Origin: Erythrobacter sp. SCSIO 43205
GTDB taxonomy: Bacteria > Pseudomonadota > Alphaproteobacteria > Sphingomonadales > Sphingomonadaceae
Direction: 5' to 3'
Assembly (NCBI RefSeq): GCF_019904235.1
Contig: NZ_CP063202.1
Location: 2,108,001-2,172,000 of the forward strand
DNA: 64,000 nucleotides
The notes below the pieces were generated by a model. It ran no database searches, was not told the DNA's origin, and saw only the letters and a list, made by a program, of their open reading frames with translations. Every line of letters starts with the position of its first letter. Within the stretch, counting starts at the first letter, position 1. Made by a program: the position numbers and the translations under genes. This document shows, piece by piece, positions 50,116 through 59,731 of the stretch.

Positions 50116-52920
50116 TTGAGCGACGATAACGACATCCTCGAACCCACTGCTTCGGCACCTGTTCCAAGCGAATATGATCGCATCGACATCGTCGATGAAA
50201 TGAAAACGAGTTATCTCGATTACGCGATGAGCGTGATCGTGAGCCGCGCCCTTCCCGATGTGCGCGATGGTTTGAAACCGGTTCACCGCCGCATTTTGTA
50301 CGCCTCGAAACTTGGCAATTTCGTAGCCGGACGCCCTTACGTGAAAAGCGCGAAGATCGTCGGCGATGTGATGGGCGATTTCCACCCGCACGGCGACAGC
50401 GCTATTTACGATGCCCTTGCCCGGCTGACACAAGATTGGTCAATGCGCGTGCCTCTGATCGATGGTCAGGGCAATTTCGGCTCGATGGACCCCGATCCAC
50501 CAGCGTCCATGCGTTACACCGAAGCGCGTCTCGCACGCGTGGCCGATACGCTGCTCGATGACCTTGATAAGGACACGATTGATTTCGTTCCAAACTACGA
50601 TGGCCGTAAAAAAGAGCCATCGGTCCTTCCTGCCCGCTTCCCGAACCTCCTCGTCAATGGCGCGGGCGGTATTGCAGTGGGTATGGCGACCAATGTGCCA
50701 CCGCATAACCTTGGTGAGGTCATCGACGGATGTCTCGCCTTTATGGACAACCCGGCAATCACATCTGAGGAATTGATTGAATATATTCCGGGACCAGATT
50801 TCCCGACTGCCCCCCTCATTCTTGGCACCAGCGGCGCCAAAGCTGCATACACCAAAGGACGCGGCTCAATCCTGATGCGTTGTCGTCACGAGATCGAGAC
50901 ACGCAAAGGCGACCGGGAAAGTATCGTCTTCACCTCAATTCCTTATCAGGTGGGCAAGGCTGGTCTTGTTGAGAAGATCGCCGATGCCGCCAAGGAAAAA
51001 CGTATTGAGGGCGTTGCCGACATCCGCGACGAAAGCTCGCGCGCTGGCGTGCGTGTCGTGATCGACCTGAAACGCGATGCGACGGCTGAAGTCGTGCTGA
51101 ACCAGATCTGGCGCCATACTCCTGCGCAAAGCTCATTCCCTGCAAATATGCTGGCAATTCGCGGCGGGCGCCCTGAAACGTTGATGCTGCGCGACTTTAT
51201 CCAGGCGTTCATTCAATTCCGCGAAGAGGTCATCACCCGGCGCACCAAGTTTGAACTCAATCGCGCCCGTGAGCGCGCGCATATATTGCTTGGCCTTGTT
51301 GTCGCGGTGTCCAACCTCGATGAAGTCGTGGCTATCATCCGGGGCGCGCCGAACCCGGCAACTGCGCGCGAGCGCTTGCTCGCTAAAGAATGGCCCATTG
51401 GCGATATTGCTCAGTACATCCGGCTTGTTGAGGCGATTGAGCCTTCTGCCGACCAAGAGGGCGGCACCTATCGTCTCTCTATCCGGCAGGTTAAAGCGAT
51501 CCTTGACCTTCGTCTCCACCGTCTCACGGCTCTGGGACGCGACGAGATCGGTGATGAGCTTAAGGAACTTGCCGACAGGATTGCCGAATATCTCGAAATC
51601 CTTGCGGATCGAGTGAAGCTCTACGCAGTGATGCGCGAGGAGCTGGAGGAGATCCGCGCAACCTACGCAACACCGCGCGTCTCGGAGATCGCGCCAGCTT
51701 GGGATGGTCTTGACGATGAAGACCTGATTGAACGCGACGATATGGTCGTGACGGTCACTCTCGACGGGTACATCAAGCGCACTCCTTTGAGCACCTTCCG
51801 CGCGCAAAACCGTGGTGGCAAAGGACGCGCCGGGATGTCGACCAAGGATGAGGACGCGATTGCGGAAATGTTCGTCACTTCGACGCACAATCCGGTCCTG
51901 TTCTTCTCCACCGCTGGCAAGGTGTACCGCATCAAGGTTTGGAAGCTTCCCGAAGGCGGTCCGGCAACGCGCGGGCGGCCAATCATTAACCTGCTTCCGG
52001 CTCTTGACGATGGTGAGACAATCCAGACTGTCCTCCCGCTACCGGAGGATGAAGAATCGTGGGGCGCGCTTTCGGTTGTGTTTGCAACAGCCAAGGGCAA
52101 TGTGCGCCGCAACTCTATGGACGCATTCAGCAACATCCCTTCCAACGGCAAATTCGCCATGCGGTTTGACGAGGATAGCGATGACCGCCTGATCGGCGTG
52201 CGATTGGTCGAGGCTGGTGATGATGTGATGCTCGCCTCTAAAACCGGGAAGGCGATCCGCTTTGGCGCTGAAGAAGTGCGCGAGTTCACCTCTCGCACAT
52301 CCACTGGCGTTCGCGGTATGAAGCTGGTTGAGGGCAACGAAGTCGTCTCGCTTTCGACCTTGAGCGCGACGGGCACAACCGCTGAAGAGCGTGAACAATA
52401 TCTCAAATTCGCGCCCTACAAGGGTGAACGCGAAGGCGAGCCGAATCTGTCGGCTGAGCGATTCTCAGAGATTGAGGACAAAGAGCAATTCATCCTCACT
52501 GTGTGCGCCAATGGCTATGGCAAGGTGTCGAGCTCTTATGAATACCGCACCACCGGCCGCGGCGGTCAGGGCGTTGTCAACATCGACAATATCGAGCGAA
52601 ACGGTCCGGTTGTGGCCAGCTTTGTGGTCAGCAAAGGCGATCAATTGATGCTCGTCACCGATCAGGCCAAGCTTATTCGCATCGGACTTGAAAGCTTGCG
52701 CGTCATGGGCCGGAATACGGCGGGCGTGCGCCTCTTCAATGTCGGCAAGAACGAGCACGTCGTCTCAGCTGTGCGTATCGACGAAACCGAAGAGCCTGAG
52801 AATGAGGGCGAAGAGGCCATTGTCGAAGAGATGGTGGAACGCAAAGGCGGCGGGGACGCAACCACGCCAGACACCACACCCCAAAGCGACAGTGATATTG
52901 GCGAGGAACCGCCGGAGTAG
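50116..52920 (+). CDS. gyrA: DNA gyrase subunit A
   Basis: GyrA cleaves and rejoins DNA for supercoiling. The 934-residue protein begins with TTG (AAGG eight bases ahead) and contains the quinolone-resistance region with Ser95 and Asp99 (equivalent to E. coli Ser83 and Asp87) in HPHGDSAIYDAL, wild-type there. The catalytic tyrosine is Tyr134 (SMRYTEARL). The C-terminal pinwheel includes the GyrA box as QNRGGKG, which marks GyrA, not ParC. The last 45 residues are acidic and low-complexity (EEPENEGEEAIVEEMVERKG). Confidence 0.97.
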   Translation: MSDDNDILEPTASAPVPSEYDRIDIVDEMKTSYLDYAMSVIVSRALPDVRDGLKPVHRRILYASKLGNFVAGRPYVKSAKIVGDVMGDFHPHGDSAIYDALARLTQDWSMRVPLIDGQGNFGSMDPDPPASMRYTEARLARVADTLLDDLDKDTIDFVPNYDGRKKEPSVLPARFPNLLVNGAGGIAVGMATNVPPHNLGEVIDGCLAFMDNPAITSEELIEYIPGPDFPTAPLILGTSGAKAAYTKGRGSILMRCRHEIETRKGDRESIVFTSIPYQVGKAGLVEKIADAAKEKRIEGVADIRDESSRAGVRVVIDLKRDATAEVVLNQIWRHTPAQSSFPANMLAIRGGRPETLMLRDFIQAFIQFREEVITRRTKFELNRARERAHILLGLVVAVSNLDEVVAIIRGAPNPATARERLLAKEWPIGDIAQYIRLVEAIEPSADQEGGTYRLSIRQVKAILDLRLHRLTALGRDEIGDELKELADRIAEYLEILADRVKLYAVMREELEEIRATYATPRVSEIAPAWDGLDDEDLIERDDMVVTVTLDGYIKRTPLSTFRAQNRGGKGRAGMSTKDEDAIAEMFVTSTHNPVLFFSTAGKVYRIKVWKLPEGGPATRGRPIINLLPALDDGETIQTVLPLPEDEESWGALSVVFATAKGNVRRNSMDAFSNIPSNGKFAMRFDEDSDDRLIGVRLVEAGDDVMLASKTGKAIRFGAEEVREFTSRTSTGVRGMKLVEGNEVVSLSTLSATGTTAEEREQYLKFAPYKGEREGEPNLSAERFSEIEDKEQFILTVCANGYGKVSSSYEYRTTGRGGQGVVNIDNIERNGPVVASFVVSKGDQLMLVTDQAKLIRIGLESLRVMGRNTAGVRLFNVGKNEHVVSAVRIDETEEPENEGEEAIVEEMVERKGGGDATTPDTTPQSDSDIGEEPPE

Positions 52921-52924
52921 GAGA

Positions 52925-53575
52925 CTACTTCGCCGGAACCTCGCCACGCAAAGTCTGAACCACCCCGGTTGCGATCATCAATTGGCCCGCAAAGTATAGT
53001 GGCCAGACCGCCAGATCTGGCACAGGTGAAAGGTCAAACGGCCCCATGCGGCTAAAGATCAGCCAATCGCTCACCACGAAAAGCAGCGCTCCGACGCCCA
53101 CGCGGTAGCGCGGAAAGCTGCTCGTCCAAGCGGCAGCCGCCATCGCGCCGAGGGTCGTTGCGTAGATACCGATCAAAGCATCGCCAGAAAGAACATAGGA
53201 GAACGCTGGCACCGCTATGATGAGGGCGAAGCCAAGAAGGCCTTGGCTGAACGCTGCCTGCTCTCGCCGATTGCGCATATAAAGCACTATCGCTGCCAAA
53301 TGGGAGGCCGCAAACAGCGCCCCGCCTGCTTCGAACCAAAGCTCCAGTGCCATGTCGCCAAGCGCCGAAAGCGCAAGAGCTATCGTCAGGATCATGCCAT
53401 CTGCGCCCGGCGCGCGGCGCAAGGCATAGATGGCAAGGAACCCAACTCCTGCGCCTTTTATCGCGATTTCAATCGGTTCGACTTTGATGCTGTCTTGAAG
53501 CACGTAATAAGCCACCGCCGCGAAAACCGCAGCAAGCAGCCAGGGACGATGTTCGACAAGCGCACGTCTGGGCAT
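52925..53575 (-). CDS. YhhN family membrane protein (lysoplasmalogenase-like)
   Basis: The 216-residue protein has about eight hydrophobic segments and the YhhN layout: LTIALALSALGDMALELW (acidic residues in a helix), a central ASHLAAIVLYMRNRR, and SDWLIFSRMGPFDLSPVP with the conserved Asp. The family includes TMEM86-like lysoplasmalogenases that hydrolyse vinyl-ether lysolipids; this activity is not established here. The ATG at 53575 has GAGAG upstream; an earlier ATG at 53611 is possible. It converges with gyrA (four bases between stops). Confidence 0.87.
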   Translation of the reverse strand: MPRRALVEHRPWLLAAVFAAVAYYVLQDSIKVEPIEIAIKGAGVGFLAIYALRRAPGADGMILTIALALSALGDMALELWFEAGGALFAASHLAAIVLYMRNRREQAAFSQGLLGFALIIAVPAFSYVLSGDALIGIYATTLGAMAAAAWTSSFPRYRVGVGALLFVVSDWLIFSRMGPFDLSPVPDLAVWPLYFAGQLMIATGVVQTLRGEVPAK

Positions 53576-53637
53576 TTTGGCTCTCAATTCCTCTTCTTGC
53601 CTTGAAGGCACGCTAGCACGGGGCTACTTCGCGAGCC

Positions 53638-55023
53638 ATGACGACAACCCAATTCACACACGATGTCCACATTATCGGTGGCGGCCTTGCCGGATCAGAA
53701 GCCGCTTGGCAGCTTGCCAATCGCGGGATCAAAGTGCGCCTTTCTGAAATGCGCGGTTCGGGTGAGATGACGCCTGCGCACCAGACCGACGGCCTCGCTG
53801 AACTGGTGTGCTCAAACAGTTTTCGTTCGGATGATGATACAAAGAACGCGGTGGGCCTGCTTCACCACGAGATGCGTGAGTTGAATTCCATAGTTATGCG
53901 CGCCGGCGAAATTGCCCGCGTGCCCGCAGGAAGCGCGATGGCGGTGGACCGCGATGTGTTTTCCGCCGAAGTTGAAAAAGCGCTGAAAGAGCACCCTAAC
54001 GTAGAGATCGTGCGAGAGCGCGTGGACCAGCTGCCCGAGGCAGGCCTTACCATTGTCGCGACTGGCCCCCTTACCGCGCAATCGCTAGCGCAAAGCATCA
54101 TTGGAACTACAGGGCAGGAACGCCTTGCTTTCTTCGATGCCATCGCTCCCATCGTTCACCGCGACAGCATTGATATGTCTAAATGCTGGATCCAGTCGCG
54201 CTGGAACAAACGGACCGAAGCCTCCAACGAAGACGGCGATTACATCAATTGCCCGATGACGAAGGAGCAATATCTCGCTTTTCACAAAGGCCTGATCGAA
54301 GGCGAAAAAGGCGAGTTCAAGGAGTGGGAGAAAGACACTCCTTATTTTGATGGCTGTATGCCGATCGAAGTGATGGCCGAGCGCGGGGTTGAGACACTTC
54401 GTTATGGCCCGATGAAGGGTGTGGGCCTCGACAATCCTTACGACACCAGTGAAGAACATCCGCAAGGGCGCTGGCCCTATGCGGTGGTGCAGCTTCGCCA
54501 GGACAATAAGCTTGGCACGCTTTGGAACATGGTAGGTTTCCAAACCAAGCTTAAATATGGCGCGCAGATTGACCTTTTCCGCACCATTCCGGGTTTAGAA
54601 AACGCGGAATTTGCAAGGCTTGGCGGCCTACACCGAAACACTTTCCTCAATTCGCCCGAAGTACTCGACCGGCAATTGCGTTTGAAAGCCGCGCCCCATA
54701 TTCGCTTTGCGGGGCAAGTGACGGGCTGCGAAGGCTATGTCGAAAGCTCGGCAATCGGCCTTGTTGCAGGGATGATGACCGCCACCGAGCTTGCCGGCAA
54801 AGAGTGGACGCCCCTGCCCGCAACGACCGCCATGGGCGCGCTTTTGAGCCACATCACCGGCGATGCAGACGCAGCAACGTTTCAGCCGATGAATGTGAAT
54901 TTCGGCCTCTTCCCGCCGCTGCATGAGGTGAAGAAGAAACAGCGCAAGGAAGCGTACACTTCGCGAGCAAAGGCGGATTTGGCGCAGTGGATTGCCGGAA
55001 CGCGAGAGGTCGAACCTGCCTGA
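53638..55023 (+). CDS. trmFO: TrmFO, folate-dependent tRNA m5U54 methyltransferase
   Basis: TrmFO methylates U54 in tRNA using methylenetetrahydrofolate and FAD. The 461-residue protein starts with the FAD-binding [20 protein letters not shown] and shows the TrmFO blocks [52 protein letters not shown] and a [13 protein letters not shown]-terminal stretch, plus the conserved Cys-containing motifs. It is distinct from GidA/MnmG, which is longer. The gene starts 62 bp from the divergent YhhN gene. Confidence 0.96.
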   Translation: MTTTQFTHDVHIIGGGLAGSEAAWQLANRGIKVRLSEMRGSGEMTPAHQTDGLAELVCSNSFRSDDDTKNAVGLLHHEMRELNSIVMRAGEIARVPAGSAMAVDRDVFSAEVEKALKEHPNVEIVRERVDQLPEAGLTIVATGPLTAQSLAQSIIGTTGQERLAFFDAIAPIVHRDSIDMSKCWIQSRWNKRTEASNEDGDYINCPMTKEQYLAFHKGLIEGEKGEFKEWEKDTPYFDGCMPIEVMAERGVETLRYGPMKGVGLDNPYDTSEEHPQGRWPYAVVQLRQDNKLGTLWNMVGFQTKLKYGAQIDLFRTIPGLENAEFARLGGLHRNTFLNSPEVLDRQLRLKAAPHIRFAGQVTGCEGYVESSAIGLVAGMMTATELAGKEWTPLPATTAMGALLSHITGDADAATFQPMNVNFGLFPPLHEVKKKQRKEAYTSRAKADLAQWIAGTREVEPA

Positions 55024-55034
55024 TCCTTCGCGAT

Positions 55035-55095
55035 CTCCAGCGAAAGCTGGAGTCCATCATCAGGTTTACGAGATGGATTCCTGCGTGCGCAGGAA
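55035..55095. repeat. Paired palindromic element between trmFO and EF-hand gene
   Basis: CTCCAGC-GAAA-GCTGGAG (55035-55052, a perfect 7-bp stem with GNRA-type loop) and TTCCTGCG-TG-CGCAGGAA (55078-55095, a perfect 8-bp stem) lie 25 bases apart in the convergent gap. The arrangement resembles the REP/BIME-like palindromes of bacterial genomes. I saw no other copy in this window. Confidence 0.55.
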
Positions 55096-55107
55096 ATCAC
55101 AGATGAG

Positions 55108-55572
55108 CTAACAACGACACGCTGGCTTACGCGTCCGCTTTGGCGCAGAGGTCGCAAACTCGGCCTGCGTCAATTCCGCATCGCCATTGCTATCCATCTC
55201 GGCGAAGCGATCCGATGTGCGCACCGCCCATTCCTCAAATGTCAGCAAATTATTGCCGTCTTTATCGAGCTTGCGAAACGCGTCCGAGCGCGTTGAGAGC
55301 ATCTCATTGCGCGTGATTTTGCGGTCGCGGTTGCGGTCGTAACGAAAAAAACGGCGCTCTTCGCGGGTTAGCTCAGATGCTTCGGGCGGAGCAGGCCCGA
55401 TCATATCGCCCGCATCGCTTTCAGGAAGAGCATCAGGGTCAACCTGCACAATCTCCTCTGGCTCAGGCGGAGGCGGCGCATTAGCCTCTACCTGTGCGCG
55501 GCCCTGCCACCAGAACACGCCAACGCCTGCAAAGACTAGTCCCAAGAACACACCAAGCACTGTTTGACGCAT
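55108..55572 (-). CDS. EF-hand calcium-binding membrane protein
   Basis: The 154-residue protein has an N-terminal membrane anchor or signal (RQTVLGVFLGLVFAGVGVFW), a Pro-rich linker (APPPPEPEEIVQV) and three EF-hand-type loops: DRNRDRKITRNE, DKDGNNLLTFEE and DSNGDAELTQAE. Loop spacing fits calcium ligands at positions 1, 3, 5 and 12. The tail ends KRTRKPACRC with two cysteines. GAGGGAAA precedes the ATG at 55572. Likely periplasmic with Ca2+ binding; the role is unknown. Confidence 0.85.
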   Translation of the reverse strand: MRQTVLGVFLGLVFAGVGVFWWQGRAQVEANAPPPPEPEEIVQVDPDALPESDAGDMIGPAPPEASELTREERRFFRYDRNRDRKITRNEMLSTRSDAFRKLDKDGNNLLTFEEWAVRTSDRFAEMDSNGDAELTQAEFATSAPKRTRKPACRC

Positions 55573-55614
55573 CTGCTTTCCCTCATTCAGCCACAGCGGC
55601 ATAAGTACATTGAC

Positions 55615-56265
55615 TTAGCGTCCGAAGAAAGCGGCTCTTATTGCGGTGAGTGATGCGCCCCGGCCTTCCATTAATGGGCGCCCTCCTTTTTTAAGCGATC
55701 TCAATGATAAAGCGCTGAGCACTGCCAGGCCCTTCATCGCAGATGGCAGTCGTTTGTCTGCGGTTCCAAGCTGCAATCCAAGCGTGGTCAGCATCTCGCG
55801 CTCTTCTTCGAGCGAAACATTGCAGGCAAGGTCTGCAAGCGCCCAGCTCTTCGCCTCGATATGACCAATCCCTGTCCCTGCCTCGCCGAACACGCCGACT
55901 AACGCCTTGGCGCGGCCCTCTGCAAAGGCGAACGCATCCGCTTGGGCAAGGGGTGGCTCGGCCAGCAAATGCTCCCAGCCATCAATCAAGGGGATGAGGG
56001 AGGCTTCACGACCTGCAAATTCGCCCCCGACAGCATCAAGCACCACGTCTCCCCCCGGACGCTCGCTTACGGGTTTGTTCAAGGTTTCGCGCCACCATGC
56101 AAGCCGCATCTGGCCCAGCATGGTCTCACTGGTCCCAGCTACAATGCGGCCCAAACGCACATCAAGCTCAAAGAATATCCTTAACGAGCGGCGATAGAGC
56201 CGCGGCGTGTGCGCAAGCGCAAGCTCGATTTCGGCGGGCAGGATTTCATCTAAAACAGCAGACAT
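55615..56265 (-). CDS. Squalene/phytoene synthase-like protein without the aspartate motif
   Basis: The 216-residue protein resembles the squalene/phytoene synthase fold in its first half (LDVRLGRIVAGTSETMLGQM and the typical RLAWWRETL), as do NDUFAF6-type homologues. The Asp-rich DxxDD catalytic motifs are missing and the protein is about 80 residues shorter than the enzymes, so prenyl-transferase activity is doubtful. It may act in complex I assembly by analogy with NDUFAF6, but that is inference. The EF-hand gene follows after 42 bp. Confidence 0.75.
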   Translation of the reverse strand: MSAVLDEILPAEIELALAHTPRLYRRSLRIFFELDVRLGRIVAGTSETMLGQMRLAWWRETLNKPVSERPGGDVVLDAVGGEFAGREASLIPLIDGWEHLLAEPPLAQADAFAFAEGRAKALVGVFGEAGTGIGHIEAKSWALADLACNVSLEEEREMLTTLGLQLGTADKRLPSAMKGLAVLSALSLRSLKKGGRPLMEGRGASLTAIRAAFFGR

Positions 56266-56348
56266 CGGGGCAACTTCTAGGGTGGGGACGCGAGAGTTTG
56301 CAATCTCGCTTTGGCAAATGTTCGGGTTGGAAACTGAAGTTAAAACGA

Positions 56349-56402
56349 GGGGGATTGAGTAAGATTGCGTTAACCAGAAAGCTTCGCAATCCGCTTACCC
56401 CC
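56349..56402. repeat. Imperfect hairpin upstream of the tadG-like gene
   Basis: GATTGCG (56363-56369) pairs with CGCAATC (56385-56391), and flanking GGGGG (56349-56353) with CCCCC (56398-56402), with mismatches between. It lies about 80 bp before the TadG start, in the otherwise empty 215-bp gap, and could sit in the leader or act as an operator. Confidence 0.35.
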
Positions 56403-56480
56403 ATTGGTCTATCACCACGGTCCAATAGCTAAATTTTCGTGGAATTTGCACGCGAAAAACAACCTTGAGGACAAAGTACC

Positions 56481-58415
56481 ATGGGTAAATCGCTGATACC
56501 GACGGGCTCGTTTCTCCGGCGCATAGCGCGGGATACGACTGCGAACACGCTCGCTATTTCAGCAGCGGCGATGCTGCCGCTGATGGCCATGGTCGGAGGC
56601 GGCGTTGATGCAAGTCGCTACTACATGGCGGAATCGCGCCTTCAGGCGGCTTGTGACGCAGGCGCTCTTGCCGCGCGCCGCGCGATGGATGACAACGACT
56701 TCAACAATGAGCACAAGACGGTCGGCCTCAACTTTTTTGACAACAATTACAAAGAAGGCACCTTCGGGCTTGAAGAGCTTGAGCGCAATTACGTCGGGAC
56801 TAGCGATGGCGAGGTGAACGGAACGGCGTCAGGCAAGCTTCCATCCTCGATCATGGGCGCGTTCGGCTACAAAAACTTCCCGATCGAAGTCGAATGTCAG
56901 GCAGACATCAACATTGCGAACACAGACATTGTGCTGGTGCTCGATACCACTGGCTCGATGGACGGCCAGCCCATTCAGGATCTGCGGGATGCGACCCTGT
57001 CGTTCTATGACACGATTGAGGACGCAACATCTGATGCAGCGCAGGTGCGCTATGGGATTGTGCCTTATTCCTCTCAGGTCAATGTTGGCCAACTTCTCCA
57101 AGCCAGCTGGATGAAATCGACCCACACCTATCAATCGCGCGAGACAATCCGCACTTTCGGAACGCCTACGACCGAAAGCATCGATGTCGTTCGTACTGGC
57201 AATGCAACCAATTTCCAAAACCTGCCTAACCAGCAGTATTACAGCGAAATTCTCCCGACATATAACGATTGCGTGGACGTTGCCTTCACCAACGAGCCGG
57301 GCAACAACGAATACATCACGCACGATCCCGCTGGGCTGACGCTGGTTTCACAAACAACCGAGGGGACCAGGACGATCTCTGTTTACGAAGGGATCGCTCA
57401 GTATCTCAACCTCAACTTTTCAAGCGGGACGTGGTTTGGTTACACCTCGTCGACGTACCGTGAATGTCGCTTGTATTTTAACCGCCAGTCGTATGACGCG
57501 TGGTCAACAATCACTATTGTTGAAGACACCCCTTACGAGTGGGATTGGGAATACAAGCCTGTGTCCTACAACGTTAGCGGAGTCCTTTCGAGCGGATTCC
57601 TTCAAGCCAACACCGGCGATGACATGGCGGTCGAAACGCACAACTGGAACGGCTGTATCGAAGAAGCTCAAACCGTAAACACTGCCGTTTGGGATCCGGT
57701 TCCAGCGGGTGCGTTTGACGTTGATATCGACCTTGTACCGAGCAGCGAGGCTCAACGCTGGGCCCCCATGCTCCCGACCTTGGTGCGCCCTCGCTACAAC
57801 GATAACTCAAACCGTTACGATGAGGCGAACTACGTTCTGGCCAATATGCGTTCTGAAGAGGACAAGCAGCCAATCTGGACAACCTGTCCCAAGCCAGTTC
57901 GCCAGCTCGATGAAATGCCTAATCGCTCTGAGCTTGAAGATTATCTGAGTGCTGCGGAAGGCTTTGTTGCAGACGGTGCGACATACCACGATATCGGAAT
58001 GATCTGGGGTGGCCGGATGATTTCGCCCGATGGCATTTTCTCGTCGCGCAATCAGACAGGCTCAAACGGTCAATCCATCTCGCGCCATATCGTGTTTATG
58101 ACCGATGGTGTGATGTTCGGAAACAACCGCGTCTATTCGCCGTGGGGTTACGAATGGTGGGATCGCCGCGTCACCGACGACGGCGACCAGGACAACAACA
58201 CCGCCATCCACGCCGAACGCTTTCAGGCCGCTTGCCGCGCGGTTCGCAACAAGAACATCACCGTTTGGGTGGTCGCTTTTGGCACGGCGCTTTCGCAAAA
58301 CCTCATCGACTGTGCGACTCCGGGCCGTGCCATGCGCGCAGCCGACGGTGACGAACTCGATGAAAAATTCCGCGAGATCGCTGAAAAGATCGCTGACCTG
58401 AGGTTGACCAAGTAA
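56481..58415 (+). CDS. TadG-like pilus-assembly protein with von Willebrand A domain
   Basis: The 644-residue protein has an N-terminal TadE/G-like helix (ANTLAISAAAMLPLMAMVGG), followed by the DASRYYMAESRLQAACDAGA segment typical of TadG. A VWA domain carries the MIDAS motif DTTGSM at residues 155-160, with a later DGVMFGN segment as the metal-binding acidic site. The long region between is rich in Asn, Tyr, Trp and Thr, consistent with an extracytoplasmic domain. Its stop overlaps the next start as TAATG. It is probably anchored in the membrane and part of a Flp/Tad-type envelope structure; the rest of the tad machinery is not in the window. Confidence 0.9.
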   Translation: MGKSLIPTGSFLRRIARDTTANTLAISAAAMLPLMAMVGGGVDASRYYMAESRLQAACDAGALAARRAMDDNDFNNEHKTVGLNFFDNNYKEGTFGLEELERNYVGTSDGEVNGTASGKLPSSIMGAFGYKNFPIEVECQADINIANTDIVLVLDTTGSMDGQPIQDLRDATLSFYDTIEDATSDAAQVRYGIVPYSSQVNVGQLLQASWMKSTHTYQSRETIRTFGTPTTESIDVVRTGNATNFQNLPNQQYYSEILPTYNDCVDVAFTNEPGNNEYITHDPAGLTLVSQTTEGTRTISVYEGIAQYLNLNFSSGTWFGYTSSTYRECRLYFNRQSYDAWSTITIVEDTPYEWDWEYKPVSYNVSGVLSSGFLQANTGDDMAVETHNWNGCIEEAQTVNTAVWDPVPAGAFDVDIDLVPSSEAQRWAPMLPTLVRPRYNDNSNRYDEANYVLANMRSEEDKQPIWTTCPKPVRQLDEMPNRSELEDYLSAAEGFVADGATYHDIGMIWGGRMISPDGIFSSRNQTGSNGQSISRHIVFMTDGVMFGNNRVYSPWGYEWWDRRVTDDGDQDNNTAIHAERFQAACRAVRNKNITVWVVAFGTALSQNLIDCATPGRAMRAADGDELDEKFREIAEKIADLRLTK

Positions 58416-59008
58416 TGGCTATCAAGACTACTCAACGCTTGAAGCGCGATACCCAAGGCGCGGCATTAACAGAGTTCGCTCTGGTCGCGCCGGTCCTGAT
58501 CCTGATGATCATGGGTATCTTTGATATGGCTCACTCAAGCTATACCAACTCGCTGATGAACGGCGCCATTCAAAAGGCAGCGCGCGACCTCACTCTCGAG
58601 ACGGGCGTGGTGAGGCAGGAAGATATCGATGACAGAGTGATCAATCAGGTCCGCAATGTCGTGCCCGCCACTGCCAAAGTCGAGCTTGTAAAGCTGTCTC
58701 ACTTCGAATTCGAGGACATTGGTCAGGAAGAAGAATACACCGACACCAATGGCAACGGCAAATGCGACGGCGGCGAGCCGTACATTGATTACAACAACAA
58801 CGGGCAATGGGATAAGGATCGCGGCGCAGAAGGCATTGGCGGGGCACGCGACGCGGTGCTTTATACAGTCAACGTCAGCTATGACCGGCTTTTGCCGATG
58901 GCTTATCTGGCGGGTCTTTCCGACACTATCAATTTGAGCGCCTCGACCGTTCTTCGCAACCAGCCATATGCCGAACAGGTTGTCTCTGTTTCACAAGGGA
59001 ATTGCTAG
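58415..59008 (+). CDS. TadE-like minor pilin with calcium-type loops
   Basis: The 197-residue protein has the TadE signature GAALTEFALVAPVLILMIMG with Glu20 in the hydrophobic segment. An insertion at residues 110-136 (DTNGNGKCDGGE and DYNNNGQWDKDR) resembles EF-hand or dockerin-type calcium loops. The C-terminus has a Cys (QGNC) that could pair with the Cys in the insertion. The ATG overlaps the TadG stop and its own stop overlaps the following GTG, so the three genes are translationally coupled. Confidence 0.87.
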   Translation: MAIKTTQRLKRDTQGAALTEFALVAPVLILMIMGIFDMAHSSYTNSLMNGAIQKAARDLTLETGVVRQEDIDDRVINQVRNVVPATAKVELVKLSHFEFEDIGQEEEYTDTNGNGKCDGGEPYIDYNNNGQWDKDRGAEGIGGARDAVLYTVNVSYDRLLPMAYLAGLSDTINLSASTVLRNQPYAEQVVSVSQGNC

Positions 59009-59706
59009 TGAGCAAGATCAAAGCCCCCAAATTTACGCGGCTGCGCAAAGCAGCAAGCAAACTGCGCACTCTGGTACGCGACAATTCGGCCATTGCCCTC
59101 ACCGAATTTGCATTTGCAGCGCCAATCACGCTCAGCATGGGGATGCTGGGCACTGAAACGGCCTATTTTGCGATCTCGCATATGCAGATGAGCCAAATCG
59201 CAATGCAGGTCGCCGATAATGCGAGCCGCGTTGGCGATAGCGCGCTCGCCGCGCAGGTTGTAACCGAAAAGGATATCAACGGCGTTCTGGTCGGTGCCGA
59301 ACGGCTTGGCGAGAAATACGGCATCTTTGAAAACGGCCGCGTGATCATATCAAGCCTCCAGGTGAACGCCGATGGCGGCCAATGGATCGCATGGCAGCGT
59401 TGCCGGGGTGCGAAGGTGAAGAATTCCAAATACGGGACGGAAGGCACCGGGGCGGATGGCACAGCTTTCAAGGGCATGGGCGATCCGGCCAAGCCGGTCA
59501 CAGCAAGCGCGGGAACGGCGGTTATCTTTGTAGAGGTGTATTACACCTATGATCACATCACGCCGTTCGAATTGTTCGGTGAAAAAGAATTCCAGTACGA
59601 AGCAGCGTTCAATATTCGCGACGTGCGTGATTTGAGCGGCCTGCAGCAAACCAATCCGGTGAGCCCGGTCGCACGGTGCAATCAATACACCAAAGACCTC
59701 GCCTGA
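59008..59706 (+). CDS. TadE-like protein, third gene of the operon
   Basis: The 232-residue protein starts with GTG at 59008, sharing one base with the previous stop (TAGTG) and having AAGGGA upstream. The N-terminal basic stretch is followed by NSAIALTEFAFAAPITLSMG, again with the TadE Glu. The remainder forms an extracytoplasmic domain with two cysteines (QRCRGA and ARCNQY). No second membrane span is seen. It is followed by a strong terminator, which ends the operon. Confidence 0.85.
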   Translation: MSKIKAPKFTRLRKAASKLRTLVRDNSAIALTEFAFAAPITLSMGMLGTETAYFAISHMQMSQIAMQVADNASRVGDSALAAQVVTEKDINGVLVGAERLGEKYGIFENGRVIISSLQVNADGGQWIAWQRCRGAKVKNSKYGTEGTGADGTAFKGMGDPAKPVTASAGTAVIFVEVYYTYDHITPFELFGEKEFQYEAAFNIRDVRDLSGLQQTNPVSPVARCNQYTKDLA

Positions 59707-59731
59707 AGCATTTGGCGATTGCGCGAATTTT

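Noticed and set aside
50116..52920. ParC instead of GyrA
   Set aside because: The C-terminal QNRGGKG segment corresponds to the GyrA box, and the length of 934 residues fits GyrA better than ParC.
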